A DNA stretch of 60,645 nucleotides, from the NCBI GenBank assembly GCA_028285525.1, contig JANQOZ010000124.1:1-60645 (forward strand), read 5' to 3'. The stretch comes from Lysobacterales bacterium (GTDB lineage: Bacteria > Pseudomonadota > Gammaproteobacteria > Xanthomonadales > SZUA-38). Below the pieces are notes generated by a model. That model searched no databases. It had not been told where the DNA came from and worked only from the letters and a program-made list of their open reading frames with translations. A program made the position numbers and the translations under genes. Of this stretch, positions 1 to 9,236 are shown one piece after another (position 1 is the first letter of the stretch; each line of letters begins with the position of its first letter).

Positions 1-193
1 TTTGATGGGCAACCCAGCGGTCTCCCCACGCCGCTTCGAGCAATGCTGCCTTGTCGATCAGCTCGCCGGGTTCAGCGAGCAGGCGCTTGAGGATGACCGC
101 GGTCTTGGGGCGCAGGGCGATCGTTTCTCCCCGGTACCACAGCTCCAATGTCTCGGGACAAAACTGATACTCATCAAATTGCAGTGATGCCAT
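1..193 (-). CDS. winged-helix (OmpR/CadC-type) transcriptional regulator, N-terminal fragment
   Basis: An open frame starts at ATG 193 and runs off the left edge of the window, so only the first 64 residues are visible. The visible part looks like the N-terminal beta strands and first helices of a Trans_reg_C winged-helix DNA-binding domain: a short strand region, then LRPKTAVILKRLLAEPGELI and an LLEAAWG segment, the usual pattern of OmpR/PhoB and CadC-type proteins. The domain is at the N-terminus, as in CadC-like one-component regulators, rather than after a receiver domain. The effector part is outside the window, so the signal and targets are unknown. Confidence 0.72.
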   Translation of the reverse strand, partial: MASLQFDEYQFCPETLELWYRGETIALRPKTAVILKRLLAEPGELIDKAALLEAAWGDRWVAHQ

Positions 194-345
194 GCCGGTT
201 CCCCTCGCGCGCTCTCAAAAACGCTGTGCCGCTAAGTCGTTACCCAATGGACAGTATGGACGGTCAGGGGTTCGACCGCGAATCCTGCGGTGCCAGCGAG
301 GTGGCCTTGCCCGCTGCAGCCGTCAATGCAGCGACGCTGCTCAGG

Positions 346-924
346 TCAGCGACTCTCGGCGATGCGCTCGGCCCATCGGCAAAGCTCGCGCTGCCAGTTG
401 ATCAGCGCTTCGCCCACCGCCTGGGCCGCGCCTTCCGGGCTGGCTGCTGCTTCATGGCTGAGTTTGAACAGTTGATGATCGAGCGGGCGGCCATCCGGGG
501 CCCGGTAGACGGCGCCGATGTCGACGCTTACGCGGGCATCCACCGCGTCTTCAGCCGTCGCTCCGGAACCCACCTGCAGCTCAACGCGAAACACCTCAAG
601 ATCAACCCGGCCAGCGGCCGCAGCGCCGCTGAAAACGATCTGCAGCCGGCGGCGGAGCAGTTCAGCCGGCGGGGCCGTCCAGCGGCTGAACGCAAAAGGC
701 TCGGGAGAATAGGGTCGATCATCGTAGCGATACCACATGTCTGTGCCGCTCACCGCGGGACTCGCTTTGACGACGCCAAGCTGTGCGTCAACCTCACAGA
801 CGCTGGCATCCGCCGGGCGCGGACCGAAGTCAAACTGCCGCAGCGGCTGGTGAGAGGGGCCTGGAGACAGGGCGCAGGCGGTCAGCGAAACGATCGCAGC
901 GGCAAGAAGGGCGAAACGAATCAC
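346..924 (-). CDS. ABC-type transport auxiliary lipoprotein (PqiC/DUF330-like)
   Basis: This 192-residue protein has a short hydrophobic signal with a lipobox (SLTAC, Cys about residue 17), so it should be a lipoprotein. The later part (LRRRLQIVFSG, VDLEVFRVELQV, ALINWQRELCRWAERI) resembles the ABC transport auxiliary lipoprotein family found with MCE proteins, such as PqiC. Its ATG lies inside the stop region of the upstream MCE gene (ATGA overlap at 921-924), so it is the last gene of the mla-type operon. The inferred role is at the outer-membrane end of a lipid transport path. Family assignment rests on context plus these segments; the exact substrate is unknown. Confidence 0.75.
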   Translation of the reverse strand: MIRFALLAAAIVSLTACALSPGPSHQPLRQFDFGPRPADASVCEVDAQLGVVKASPAVSGTDMWYRYDDRPYSPEPFAFSRWTAPPAELLRRRLQIVFSGAAAAGRVDLEVFRVELQVGSGATAEDAVDARVSVDIGAVYRAPDGRPLDHQLFKLSHEAAASPEGAAQAVGEALINWQRELCRWAERIAESR

Positions 925-1835
925 GGTGACGGCTCCGGCGTACTTTCGCCCGGTCCTGGACTTCTCGCCGGGCTGCCGAGCAACAGCCGCTGAGGATCGC
1001 GCCTCAGCTCTGCCAGGAGTTGGGTGAGCTCAGCGGCCGCTTGATTCACGCCGGTCAGTTCGCGCTCCACCTGCAGCAGCGTCTGCGACCGCAACGCGTC
1101 CGCGGAGCGCTGCACGCTGCCCCCGGCCTCGGTCAGGCTTGCCAACGCGGCGTCGACGCCGGCCGTTCGCTCGCTCAGCGTTGCGGCGAGCGTCTGATAG
1201 CGCTGCAGCGTCTCCCTGGTCTGTGACAGCAGCTGTGGCATCTCGTCGAGCGATGGCTCCAGCGCCTGCTCAAGCCGGCCGACCTTTTCGGCGGTCTCCG
1301 CCAGGGTGGTCAGCAGATGGCTGACCTTTTGCTGGTTGTCTTCGTTGAGGAGCTGGGAGACGCGATCGCTCGTGCGGCTGATGTGTGCCAGCGCGTTCTC
1401 GACGGATTCACCCAGCTTGGTAATGTCGTCTGAGCGCATGCTGATCACTCCCGGGTTTTCCTCGCTGGTCGGCAGGGCCTCACCGAGCGGGCCATCGTTA
1501 TCCAGCCTCAGATCGTATTCGCCGGTAATGCCCCGCAGGGCAAGCTGCGCGTAGGTGTTGCGGGCGATGGGGATCGCTTCGTCGACGTGAATCAGGATTT
1601 GCACATGATCAAAATCGTTGTCGTCAAAGAAGATGTCCTCGACGGTGCCGACCTCCACTCCTTTGTAGTAGATGCGCGCCTTCAGTGCCAGGCCGCTGAC
1701 CGAGTCTTGAGTGACCACTAAATAAGGTTTGTATTCGAAGCGTCCTTCCTTAAAAACGGTCCAGGTCACGGCCGACAGCACGGTGGCGAGGATCAAAAAC
1801 AGCGCCGTGCGCAGGGCAAAGGCGTCGGATTCCAT
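921..1835 (-). CDS. mlaD: MCE domain protein, MlaD-like lipid-binding subunit
   Basis: The 304-residue protein has one N-terminal transmembrane helix (about residues 7-27), then a single MCE domain (about 35-115) containing GLALKARIYYKGVEVGTV and a strand region ending ITGEYDLRL. A long helical, probably coiled-coil tail follows (about 130-275), and the C-terminus is rich in Pro and Ser. MCE proteins form hexameric rings in the periplasm that pass phospholipids between membranes. It is longer than E. coli MlaD and closer in layout to MCE proteins that have a helical extension. It follows the ATPase gene after 2 nt and overlaps the lipoprotein gene by 4 nt. Confidence 0.87.
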   Translation of the reverse strand: MESDAFALRTALFLILATVLSAVTWTVFKEGRFEYKPYLVVTQDSVSGLALKARIYYKGVEVGTVEDIFFDDNDFDHVQILIHVDEAIPIARNTYAQLALRGITGEYDLRLDNDGPLGEALPTSEENPGVISMRSDDITKLGESVENALAHISRTSDRVSQLLNEDNQQKVSHLLTTLAETAEKVGRLEQALEPSLDEMPQLLSQTRETLQRYQTLAATLSERTAGVDAALASLTEAGGSVQRSADALRSQTLLQVERELTGVNQAAAELTQLLAELRRDPQRLLLGSPARSPGPGESTPEPSP

Positions 1836-1837
1836 AG

Positions 1838-2605
1838 CTAAGCTCCTTCCACCGAGGGGAAATCCCGCAGGGTGCGGAAATAGGATTGAATAAAGGGATG
1901 CGGATGAGCCATGACTTCTTCAGGCGTCCCCAGGGCAACGACGTTGCGGTCGGCGAGCACCGCAATCCGATCGCTGAGCGCGGTAAGGGTGTAGAGATCG
2001 TGGGTCACCATCACCACGGTCAGGTCCAGCGCGGTTCGCAGCGACGAAATCAGCTCCACGAACAGCTCAGCGGAGACGGGATCGAGCCCCGACGTGGGTT
2101 CATCAAGAAACAGCAGCTCCGGATCCAGAGCGAGCGCGCGGGCGAGCGCAACTCGCGTTCGCATACCGCCGGAAATCTCGGCCGGCAGCTTGTTGGCGTC
2201 GCTGGTGCTCAGGCCCACCATATGAATCTTGAGCTGGGCGAGCTCCCGCTGCAGCGCCAGCGGCAGCGTATGGAGTTCGCTGAGCGGAAAGGCGACGTTC
2301 TCCAGCACGGTGAAAGCGCTGAACAGGGCCCCCTGCTGAAACACGACCCCGATGCGATTGCGAAGCGCCATCTCCGTTTTGCGGCTCGCCTGGCGCAGCG
2401 GTTCGCCCAGCAGCCTGATGTCGCCGCGGGTTGGCGTGTGCAGTCCGATCAGCGAGTTGAGGAGCACGGTTTTGCCGCTGCCGGAGCCGCCCACAATGCT
2501 GAGAATCTCGCCCGGCCGAACGGTCAGGTCGATGCCGTCATGGACCACATGGTCGCCGAACTGATTCACGATGCCCCGGGCGACAACAGGCGAATCGGCG
2601 GTCAT
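1838..2605 (-). CDS. mlaF: ABC transporter ATPase, MlaF-like
   Basis: The 255-residue protein carries Walker A (GGSGSGKTVL), the Q-loop (VVFQQGALFSAFTVLENVAF), the signature segment EISGGMRTRVALARALALD, Walker B (LLFLDEPTSGLDPVSAE) and the switch His (VMVTHDLYT). The signature and the FQQGALFSAFTV segment are typical of MlaF/Ttg2A ATPases. The frame is open further upstream, but ATG 2605 is preferred: it overlaps the permease stop codon as TGATG and gives the usual MlaF length. It powers inner-membrane phospholipid transport with MlaE and MlaD. Confidence 0.93.
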   Translation of the reverse strand: MTADSPVVARGIVNQFGDHVVHDGIDLTVRPGEILSIVGGSGSGKTVLLNSLIGLHTPTRGDIRLLGEPLRQASRKTEMALRNRIGVVFQQGALFSAFTVLENVAFPLSELHTLPLALQRELAQLKIHMVGLSTSDANKLPAEISGGMRTRVALARALALDPELLFLDEPTSGLDPVSAELFVELISSLRTALDLTVVMVTHDLYTLTALSDRIAVLADRNVVALGTPEEVMAHPHPFIQSYFRTLRDFPSVEGA

Positions 2606-3705
2606 CAGCTGAGGTCCTTGAACAGCACGGCAAAAAAAGCGTCCAGCACGATAATCGCCGAGATTGAAAGGACGACGGAACGGGTGGTCTGGGTTGCCAG
2701 GCTCTGCGTGTTGGGTCTGCCGCTCAGTCCGAAATAGCACGAGACGACGGCGATGGTGGCGCCGAAAACGAGCGATTTGAACACGCCGATGATCAGGTGA
2801 ACCGTAGCGACGTCGTTCTTCAGCCCAAGCAGATACGCCGCCGGCGTCAGGTCCAGCTCAGCCCAGCCGGACAGCATGCCGCCCGCCAGGGCAGCGATGT
2901 TGGTGCAGACCACCAGCAGCGGAGTCATCACCGCCAGCGCCACCGCGCGGGGAACCACCAGACGGCGGGAGTGCGAGATGCCCAGCACCGCGAGCGCGTC
3001 CAGCTCCTGGGTCAGGCGCATGGCCCCCAGGCTTGCCGTAATCGCCGAACCGGAGCGCCCCGCGAGCACGATGGCGGTGAGCAGCGGCCCGAGTTCACGC
3101 AGTACGCCCACGCCCATCACGAGGGGCAGAAACGACTCCGCCCCAAAATCCCTCAGCGTCAGGGAAGACAGGTAGCTCAGCACAATGCCGATCAGAAAGC
3201 CGACGACGACCGTGATCGGCAGCGCGGTCACGCCGCTGCGATAGCAGGCGGCAGAGGTTTCTTTGAGCGGCCAGCGGGCGGGATGGGCAGCAAAATAGAC
3301 CAGGTCCAGCACAAGCTGACCCAGCGTCACCAGCAGTCCGCGAGCGACGGTGCCCCAATGGTGCTGAGGAGCGCGTCTTGCTCGCAGTTCTCTTACGGTG
3401 GGATAAGCGTGCAGCGACGCTGCCGGTGTAGCGCGGATATAGTCGAAGATGGTGCTCTGCTTCGAGGTCAGCCGCACCGTTTCAGGGAGCGAGCCGCCCC
3501 AGTGCTCCCACAGCACCAGTGCCGCGGCGCTGTCGAGATCGCTGGCCTGGGTCAGATCCAGCGGCAGGTCGCGCAAATCGGGCAGCAGCGCCCGCAGGGC
3601 GGGCACCGTTTGGATATCCAGGCGGCCACTGAGTGCGGCAACGCCATCGGATTTGAGCAACGTTAACGCCATAGCCGACTGGTCGGAAAGTGGTTCGCCG
3701 ATCAT
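2605..3705 (-). CDS. mlaE: MlaE-type ABC permease with N-terminal STAS-like region
   Basis: The 366-residue protein has about 100 N-terminal residues resembling a STAS/MlaB-like domain (SGRLDIQTVPALRALLPDL, LTQASDLDSAAALVLWEHWG). An MlaE permease domain with several membrane helices follows, including the family segments GRSGSAITASLGAMRLTQEL and LDALAVLGIS. ATG 3705 is chosen; the frame also opens from TTG 3729. E. coli encodes STAS protein MlaB separately, so here the two appear fused. The gene starts the operon mlaE-mlaF-mlaD-lipoprotein and is divergent from the universal stress protein at 3821. No MlaC or MlaA gene is next to it. Confidence 0.88.
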   Translation of the reverse strand: MIGEPLSDQSAMALTLLKSDGVAALSGRLDIQTVPALRALLPDLRDLPLDLTQASDLDSAAALVLWEHWGGSLPETVRLTSKQSTIFDYIRATPAASLHAYPTVRELRARRAPQHHWGTVARGLLVTLGQLVLDLVYFAAHPARWPLKETSAACYRSGVTALPITVVVGFLIGIVLSYLSSLTLRDFGAESFLPLVMGVGVLRELGPLLTAIVLAGRSGSAITASLGAMRLTQELDALAVLGISHSRRLVVPRAVALAVMTPLLVVCTNIAALAGGMLSGWAELDLTPAAYLLGLKNDVATVHLIIGVFKSLVFGATIAVVSCYFGLSGRPNTQSLATQTTRSVVLSISAIIVLDAFFAVLFKDLS

Positions 3706-3820
3706 CGCGATGCCGCCCGTAGCTGGCAATACGGGCTAACCCGTGTGTCCGTATCGGTATGAGCGAATGCGTCATGTTGTGTGCCGATTCCATAATGCCG
3801 CGTATGCGAGATTTTGTTGG

Positions 3821-4723
3821 ATGAACCTGCTGCTCTATCTCCGCGATCCTGCTGCAACGGACCAGCCGGTGCTCCAGGCGGCTTCAGCACTCGGGCCGGT
3901 GGACGGCATCTGCTATGTCATGCACAACCTGACAGCGGCCGATGCGCTCCTGGCGGAGCAAGCCGGTGGTGAGGTTTCCCAGGAGTCCAGCGACCTCATG
4001 CTGGATCGGGTGGGACAGCAGATGATTCAGCATGCCCGCGAGGTGGCGGTTGGGGAAGTGGTCCGTACCGAGGTAGTGCTGCGCTGCGAGCCTCAGGAGT
4101 GGCAGGCGGTCAACCATTTTCTCGAGGAGCACTTTGTCGACCTGGTGCTCGCAGAGTCCCGTCGGGCGAGAGGCGCTCCGCGACAAAAACTCGGTGACCA
4201 GGAGCTGCAGCTGATTCGGCGGGTGAAATCACCGCTGCTGTTGCTGAAGTCCAGCTGCAGGAGGCGCTACGCCACCGTGTATGCCGCGCTGGATCCAAAC
4301 CATGCTCACGATAAGCCGGCTGAGCTCGATCAGAAAATCGTACGGCAAGCAGCGATGCTCAGCCGCCGCATGGATTGTCCGCTGGAAATCATCAGCGTTG
4401 TTGAACCGATGCTGTCCGTGCCGCCGGACTTTGCGCAGGCGAGTCTCTCGATTGATGTCGGCAACCAGAGTGCCGTCATTGACCAGCAGCGCGAAAAGGT
4501 CCGGAAGATTCTGGAGGCTGCGGCCTGCAAGGCCGACCAGATCCATATCCTGGTCGGCGAAGCAAAGGCTGAACTTGCGGGGTTTGTGGGCGAGCGGACG
4601 GATTGTGCGCTGGCCATGGGCGCGGTTTCCCGCTCCATGCTCAAGCGGCTGCTGATCGGTGCAACTGCTGAAGCCCTGCTGGAGCGAGTGGAATGCGACG
4701 TGCTGGTGGTGAACGCTGCCTGA
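3821..4723 (+). CDS. universal stress protein, two tandem UspA domains
   Basis: This 300-residue protein has two UspA-like halves. The second ends in the classic UspA C-terminal pattern (ALAMGAVSRSMLKRLLIGAT then AEALLERVECDVLVVNA), which forms the nucleotide-binding loop and dimer strand. ATG 3821 (MNLLLYLRDP) is chosen because residues upstream in the open frame do not resemble a Usp. UspA proteins are cytoplasmic stress factors, some ATP-binding. The start is divergent from mlaE and the end is convergent with the ABC permease at 4756. A second protein of similar layout is encoded at 9237. Confidence 0.87.
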   Translation: MNLLLYLRDPAATDQPVLQAASALGPVDGICYVMHNLTAADALLAEQAGGEVSQESSDLMLDRVGQQMIQHAREVAVGEVVRTEVVLRCEPQEWQAVNHFLEEHFVDLVLAESRRARGAPRQKLGDQELQLIRRVKSPLLLLKSSCRRRYATVYAALDPNHAHDKPAELDQKIVRQAAMLSRRMDCPLEIISVVEPMLSVPPDFAQASLSIDVGNQSAVIDQQREKVRKILEAAACKADQIHILVGEAKAELAGFVGERTDCALAMGAVSRSMLKRLLIGATAEALLERVECDVLVVNAA

Positions 4724-4755
4724 GACGCTACGTCGCTCGGGTAGCTATTGCGGCT

Positions 4756-5955
4756 TCAGCCCTCGCGCAGCGCGTCCACCGGCGTCAGCGACGCGGCCAT
4801 CATGGCGGGCGCGATCCCTGCGAGCATGCCGAGGATCACCGCCATCAGCAAAGCCGCGATGGCGTAAAACCAGGACGGGCTGATCGGAAGCCCTGGGAGG
4901 AAAAGATGCAGCAGCTGGCCGGCGCCGAGACCGACAAACAGCCCCACCGCGCCGCCGAGCGCGGCCAGCGCACCGGCTTCACCCAGGAACAGCAGCATGA
5001 TCTGCGCGCGGCCGGCTCCGAGCGATCGCAGCAGGCCGATCTCCTGCCGGCGTTCGCGCACGGCGATGGTCAGAATTGTCAAAATTCCAATGCCGCCAAC
5101 CAGCAGCGAGATGCCGCCGATCGCCGCAACGCCCAGCGTTAAGGCGCCGAGGATGGTGCCGAGCGTTTCGAGCATCTGTTGCTGGGTGAGAATGGTGAAA
5201 TCCTCCACGCCGTGCCGGTCGAGCAAGGTTTGCTTCACTTCGGCAAGCACCTGATCCACCGGCGCTGAGTCGCGGTACAGCAGGTCGATCTCCACCAGCG
5301 AGTCGCGATTGAAGATCGCCATGGCGCGCTCCACGGGAATGTAGACGGTGTCGTCGAGGTCGAAGCCGAGCATCTGCCCTTTGCTGGCCATAACGCCGGC
5401 CACCCGGAAACGGTAGCCGCCGACGCGGATGAACTTCCCGACAGGGTGCTCATCACCGAACAGCTCATCGCGCATCTTGCTGCCCAGCACCGCCAGCGGC
5501 CTGGCGCCGGCGCCGCTTTCCTGCGGCAGATAGGTGCCGGTACTCAGGTCAAAATTGAAGGCGCTCGGGAAGTCACCGTCCGTGCCGTAGATGGTTGTCC
5601 GACGCTGGCGATCGTTGCCCTCAACCTCAGCGTTGCCGACGACAAAACCCACCGCCAGCTCGATGGTGGGCAGTCGCTGCAGTGCGCGGGAGTCCGCAAC
5701 CGATAGGGGCCGCACCGTATTAAGCGTCCCGACCGTCGCGCCGAGCGTTGTCGCTCTGCCCGGCTGGATCTGCAGGAGGTTGGTGCCGAACTGGGTGAAA
5801 GTATTGACCACGTAGCGCGTCAGCCCGTCACCCAGCGAGGTCAGCAGCACCACCGCGGCGATGCCCATCGCGATGCCAAGGATAGTCAGGCCGCTGCGGG
5901 TTACGCCGGAGAACAGTGAGCGCACGATCAGCAGGCCGTAGTCTCGCAGGAGCAT
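4756..5955 (-). CDS. ABC transporter permease, MacB/FtsX type (second permease)
   Basis: This 399-residue protein has an N-terminal transmembrane helix, a large periplasmic MacB_PCD-type domain (about residues 45-240), and three C-terminal helices with the FtsX-family segment TILTIAVRERRQEIGLLRSL. The last residues (SLTPVDALREG) are the usual end of such permeases. It is the final gene of a four-gene operon: adaptor, ATPase, permease, permease. It starts 10 nt after the preceding permease. Two permeases presumably pair as a heterodimer. Substrates of this class are peptides, lipoproteins or small lipophilic compounds; none can be named from sequence. Confidence 0.88.
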   Translation of the reverse strand: MLLRDYGLLIVRSLFSGVTRSGLTILGIAMGIAAVVLLTSLGDGLTRYVVNTFTQFGTNLLQIQPGRATTLGATVGTLNTVRPLSVADSRALQRLPTIELAVGFVVGNAEVEGNDRQRRTTIYGTDGDFPSAFNFDLSTGTYLPQESGAGARPLAVLGSKMRDELFGDEHPVGKFIRVGGYRFRVAGVMASKGQMLGFDLDDTVYIPVERAMAIFNRDSLVEIDLLYRDSAPVDQVLAEVKQTLLDRHGVEDFTILTQQQMLETLGTILGALTLGVAAIGGISLLVGGIGILTILTIAVRERRQEIGLLRSLGAGRAQIMLLFLGEAGALAALGGAVGLFVGLGAGQLLHLFLPGLPISPSWFYAIAALLMAVILGMLAGIAPAMMAASLTPVDALREG

Positions 5956-5965
5956 CAGCGGACCC

Positions 5966-7174
5966 TCAATGCTGTCCGAGGGCTGCCAGGGGCTCCAGCC
6001 GAGCCGCGCGTCGAGCCGGAATCAGGCCGGAGATCATGCCGGTCGTCATCGCCACGCCCGCTGCGGTCAGCATCGCCCAGCCCGGCGCTGCCGCCAGCTC
6101 CGGATACCAGAAGGTGCGTACGGAAAAACACAGCAGCTGAGCCAGCAGCAGCCCCAGCAGCGCGCCGGCCGCAGACAGCAGTATCGCTTCGGCAAAAAAG
6201 ACGCGCGCGATCAGTGGGCCGGTTGCACCGATGGCTTTCAGCAGGCCGATCTCAGCGGTCCGCTGCGATACGGCGATGAGCATGACGTTCATGATCAGTA
6301 CGCCCGCAACGGCGAGGCTGACGCCGGCAATGACCAGAACGCCGGCATTGAGCGCATTGAACAGCTGATCGAAGGAGCCGAGCAGGGCGTCCTGGGTCAC
6401 AACCGTGACGTCCTCCTCACCGCGGTGGCGTTCCCTCAGCGTTGCGAGAGCAAAGCGCTCGACGGCAGCCAGGTCCTCTCGGTCGGCGACCTCGAGCAGG
6501 ATCTGGAACAGGCTTTCGGTATCGAACAGTCGCAGGGCGTCGGCAACCGGAATCAGCACCAGGTCCTCAAGATCCATGCCCAGTGATCGACCGCCCGCAG
6601 CGAAAACTCCGGCCACGCGGAAACGGGAATCCCCGATCCGCAGCCATTGACCGACGACCTGGCCGCTGCCGAAGAGCTCCCGCGCCAGCTTGTCCCCAAC
6701 CACGCAAACCGGCGTTGCCTTATCCCAGTCAGCGTCGGTACTGAATTGCCCAGCTGCCAGCTTCCAGCGTCTGATCTGCAGCAATTCCGGCGTGCCTCCA
6801 AGGACGGGTGCTTCCCGCTCAAGGCCGGCGTATTGAACGCCTGCGGCCCCCATTACGACCGGCGCTACCGCGATGACCTGGTGGTGCCTGGTGAGGGCTG
6901 CGGCGTCATCCAGGGTCAGGGGTCGGACCGTGCCGCCAAAGCTCGCGTTGAGCGCGCCGCCGGCGGTTTCCGATTTACCGGGAAACACCATGACGAGCTG
7001 ACTCCCCAGCACCGCAAACTGTTCCACCACATAGTCTTTGGCGCTGTCGCCGACGGCGGTCAGCACCACCATGGCGGCGCTGCCGATGGCGACGGTGCCG
7101 ATTAGGAGCAGGCTGCGTACGCGAGCGCGGCTGATCGCTGCAAGGCTGAACCGCGCCAGATCCATCCATCTCAT
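5966..7174 (-). CDS. ABC transporter permease, MacB/FtsX type (first permease)
   Basis: This 402-residue protein has the same plan as its downstream neighbour: one N-terminal helix, a MacB_PCD periplasmic domain with the segment RFRVAGVFAAGGRSLGMDLE, and three C-terminal helices around the family motif VSQRTAEIGLLKAIGA. It ends ARLEPLAALGQH, again typical. The ATG overlaps the ATPase stop (ATGA at 7171-7174), which suggests translational coupling. It is probably one half of a heterodimeric channel with the product of 4756-5955. The two proteins are clearly diverged paralogues rather than a recent duplication. Confidence 0.88.
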   Translation of the reverse strand: MRWMDLARFSLAAISRARVRSLLLIGTVAIGSAAMVVLTAVGDSAKDYVVEQFAVLGSQLVMVFPGKSETAGGALNASFGGTVRPLTLDDAAALTRHHQVIAVAPVVMGAAGVQYAGLEREAPVLGGTPELLQIRRWKLAAGQFSTDADWDKATPVCVVGDKLARELFGSGQVVGQWLRIGDSRFRVAGVFAAGGRSLGMDLEDLVLIPVADALRLFDTESLFQILLEVADREDLAAVERFALATLRERHRGEEDVTVVTQDALLGSFDQLFNALNAGVLVIAGVSLAVAGVLIMNVMLIAVSQRTAEIGLLKAIGATGPLIARVFFAEAILLSAAGALLGLLLAQLLCFSVRTFWYPELAAAPGWAMLTAAGVAMTTGMISGLIPARRAARLEPLAALGQH

Positions 7175-7863
7175 GAGGATGCACCCGTGTCGGTATCGAT
7201 ACGCCCGTCCACCATTCGCAGCCGGCGGGTGGCCCGCTGGTCGACGTCTGGATCATGAGTCACCACGATCACCGTCATGCCGTCCTGATTCAGAGACTCC
7301 AGAATCTCGATCACGCCACGCCCGCTGGCGCTGTCCAGATTGCCGGTCGGTTCGTCCGCCAGCAGCAGGCGTGGTCGGGTCACCGTGGCACGCGCAATGG
7401 CCACACGCTGGCGCTGCCCGCCCGAAAGCTGGCTTGGTCGGTGTCGCATACGATCGGAAAGTCCGGCGACGGTCAGTGCGTGGGTGACCTTCTCGCGGCG
7501 GGCCGCCACCGGCTCACCCGCCAGCATCAGCGGCAGCTCAACATTTTCGAAAGCCGTCAGGCGGGGGACAAGCTGAAAGAACTGAAATACAAAGCCGATG
7601 GTGTCGCCGCGGTAGCGCGCGAGCTGAGCCTGATTCATCGCTGCCGTGTCGCGGCCGTTCAGCAGGTACGTCCCGGAGCTGGGTCGGTCCAGTAGTCCCA
7701 GGATGTTTAACAGCGTGGACTTGCCGGAGCCGGAAGGCCCCATCAGCGACAGGTATTCACCCGCGCCGATGTGTAGGTCGACATCGCGCAACGCATGGAC
7801 CCGCTCATCCCCAACTTCGAAGATCCGACAGAGCTTTTGCAGCTCGATAAGGCCGGAGTTCAT
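7171..7863 (-). CDS. ABC transporter ATP-binding protein, LolD/MacB type
   Basis: The 230-residue ATPase shows Walker A ([19 protein letters not shown]), the Q-loop ([20 protein letters not shown]), the signature ([15 protein letters not shown]), Walker B ([17 protein letters not shown]) and the switch His ([11 protein letters not shown]). These are hallmarks of the LolD/MacB subfamily that partners FtsX-type permeases. It follows the adaptor gene after 6 nt and overlaps the first permease by 4 nt. It energises the tripartite-type transporter at the inner membrane. Confidence 0.92.
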   Translation of the reverse strand: MNSGLIELQKLCRIFEVGDERVHALRDVDLHIGAGEYLSLMGPSGSGKSTLLNILGLLDRPSSGTYLLNGRDTAAMNQAQLARYRGDTIGFVFQFFQLVPRLTAFENVELPLMLAGEPVAARREKVTHALTVAGLSDRMRHRPSQLSGGQRQRVAIARATVTRPRLLLADEPTGNLDSASGRGVIEILESLNQDGMTVIVVTHDPDVDQRATRRLRMVDGRIDTDTGASS

Positions 7864-7869
7864 CAGACC

Positions 7870-8997
7870 TCACTCCACCGTTACCGGAAGGCCGTCAGCA
7901 AAGTTCTCTCGATTGCTCGAAATGACAACCTGCTCTCCGGCCGTCAGTCCCTCGATGATCTCGGTCTTTTCCCAATTACGCAGGCCTGGCTGAATCGTCC
8001 GCAGTTCGAGCGTCCCGTCAGCGCTGACGAGCCAGACTCGGTCGTCCGGGGTCAGCGCCTGCGTCGGCACAACCCACACGTCGTCCCGGCGATCGATGAT
8101 GACCTCAACGTCCGCGCTGTAGCCCGGCAGAAAACGCCCGTCGGCCTGGTCGAACTCGACCTCGATATCGACGGTCCTGGCCTGCTTTTCGTAGTCGCGG
8201 ACATACGGGGCAATCCGCCGCACGCGGGCCGGGAAGCGATGTTCCCGAAAAGCATCGAGAGAAACTCTGGCCGGCATTCCTTCCGCAATGGCCGGTGCAT
8301 CGATTTCATCGATCGGCGCACGCACAAACAGGCAGCTGTTGTCGATCAGGTCGACGGCGGGCAGCGTCGCCACGCCGACCGGAGAGGGTGTGACTATCTC
8401 ACCCAGCTCACCGTTGATCTCCGCCACGGTGCCGTCAAACGGCGCGCGCAGGATCGTGCGCTCGGCTGCTGCCTGGCGCGCGCTGAGCTGGGCCTGGGCA
8501 ACCGCGATCATGCTGGTCATCGCGCGACACTCGGCGGACGTCGAGGCGGCGTTGCCGTCCGCTTCGTTGATGGCTTCCGCCGAGGTCAGGCCCTGCTCGT
8601 CCAGGCGGTTGAGGCGTTTGAGCGTGCGGCTGGCGACCCTCGATGCAACGCAGGCGCTTTCGGCCCGGGCGCGGGCAGCGGCGAGCTGCTCCGCCGCAAG
8701 CTGGACCTCTGCTAGGACGTCGTCGTTCCACAGCTCCATCAGGGGTTGACCGGCCTGCACGCGGTCGCCTTCTTTGACCGGCAGCGCGTCGATCTGCCCA
8801 CCCATGATCGGCGCCAGCCGAGCGCGCCGGCAGGCGTCGACGGTGCCCGCCCGCGTATTCGAAACGGTTTCGCCGATGCTGCCCCTGGTCACGGGGGCAA
8901 CCTTGACTTGAATTGGCTGGGGTCGGTTGCCGTACCAGACGGCGGCACACAGCACCGCGACCCCCAGCGCTGCTGAAACGATCAACGGTTTCTTCAT
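7870..8997 (-). CDS. periplasmic adaptor (HlyD/MacA-like membrane fusion protein)
   Basis: The 375-residue protein begins with an uncleaved-type membrane anchor (about residues 4-22). It then has a biotinyl-lipoyl-like half (GGQIDALPVKEGDRVQAGQP), a helical hairpin of about 100 residues, the second lipoyl half (RTILRAPFDGTVAEI), a beta-barrel (about 230-310) and a membrane-proximal domain. This is the domain order of ABC efflux adaptors such as MacA. The hairpin region contains two Cys residues, uncommon for this family. As the first gene of the operon it marks the promoter side. No outer-membrane TolC-type gene is adjacent, so a distant TolC is assumed. Confidence 0.88.
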   Translation of the reverse strand: MKKPLIVSAALGVAVLCAAVWYGNRPQPIQVKVAPVTRGSIGETVSNTRAGTVDACRRARLAPIMGGQIDALPVKEGDRVQAGQPLMELWNDDVLAEVQLAAEQLAAARARAESACVASRVASRTLKRLNRLDEQGLTSAEAINEADGNAASTSAECRAMTSMIAVAQAQLSARQAAAERTILRAPFDGTVAEINGELGEIVTPSPVGVATLPAVDLIDNSCLFVRAPIDEIDAPAIAEGMPARVSLDAFREHRFPARVRRIAPYVRDYEKQARTVDIEVEFDQADGRFLPGYSADVEVIIDRRDDVWVVPTQALTPDDRVWLVSADGTLELRTIQPGLRNWEKTEIIEGLTAGEQVVISSNRENFADGLPVTVE

Positions 8998-9236
8998 TTG
9001 ACCCCCGGAACACGGGTAGCGGGCGCGGGACCGCCTCCACGTAGCGTTCGCGAACGAGCGCCTTAGGCGGTAGGCATAGCGTGCCTAAGCGGGCCGGCGC
9101 GCACCATAGTGGATTTCCCCAATAATGGTTTCGTCATGGGTTTCGGTACGGTAGATGCTGGGCCACGCTGCCACGGCCGGAGTCGGCCCGGCGGTTACGA
9201 GAGGTGGCATTCAACAGGCGGAAAAAGGTGCCTTAA

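Noticed and set aside
259..290. GGGTTCGA-CCGCGAATCC resembling a tRNA T-arm
   Set aside because: No acceptor, D or anticodon stems could be placed around it, so it is not a tRNA.
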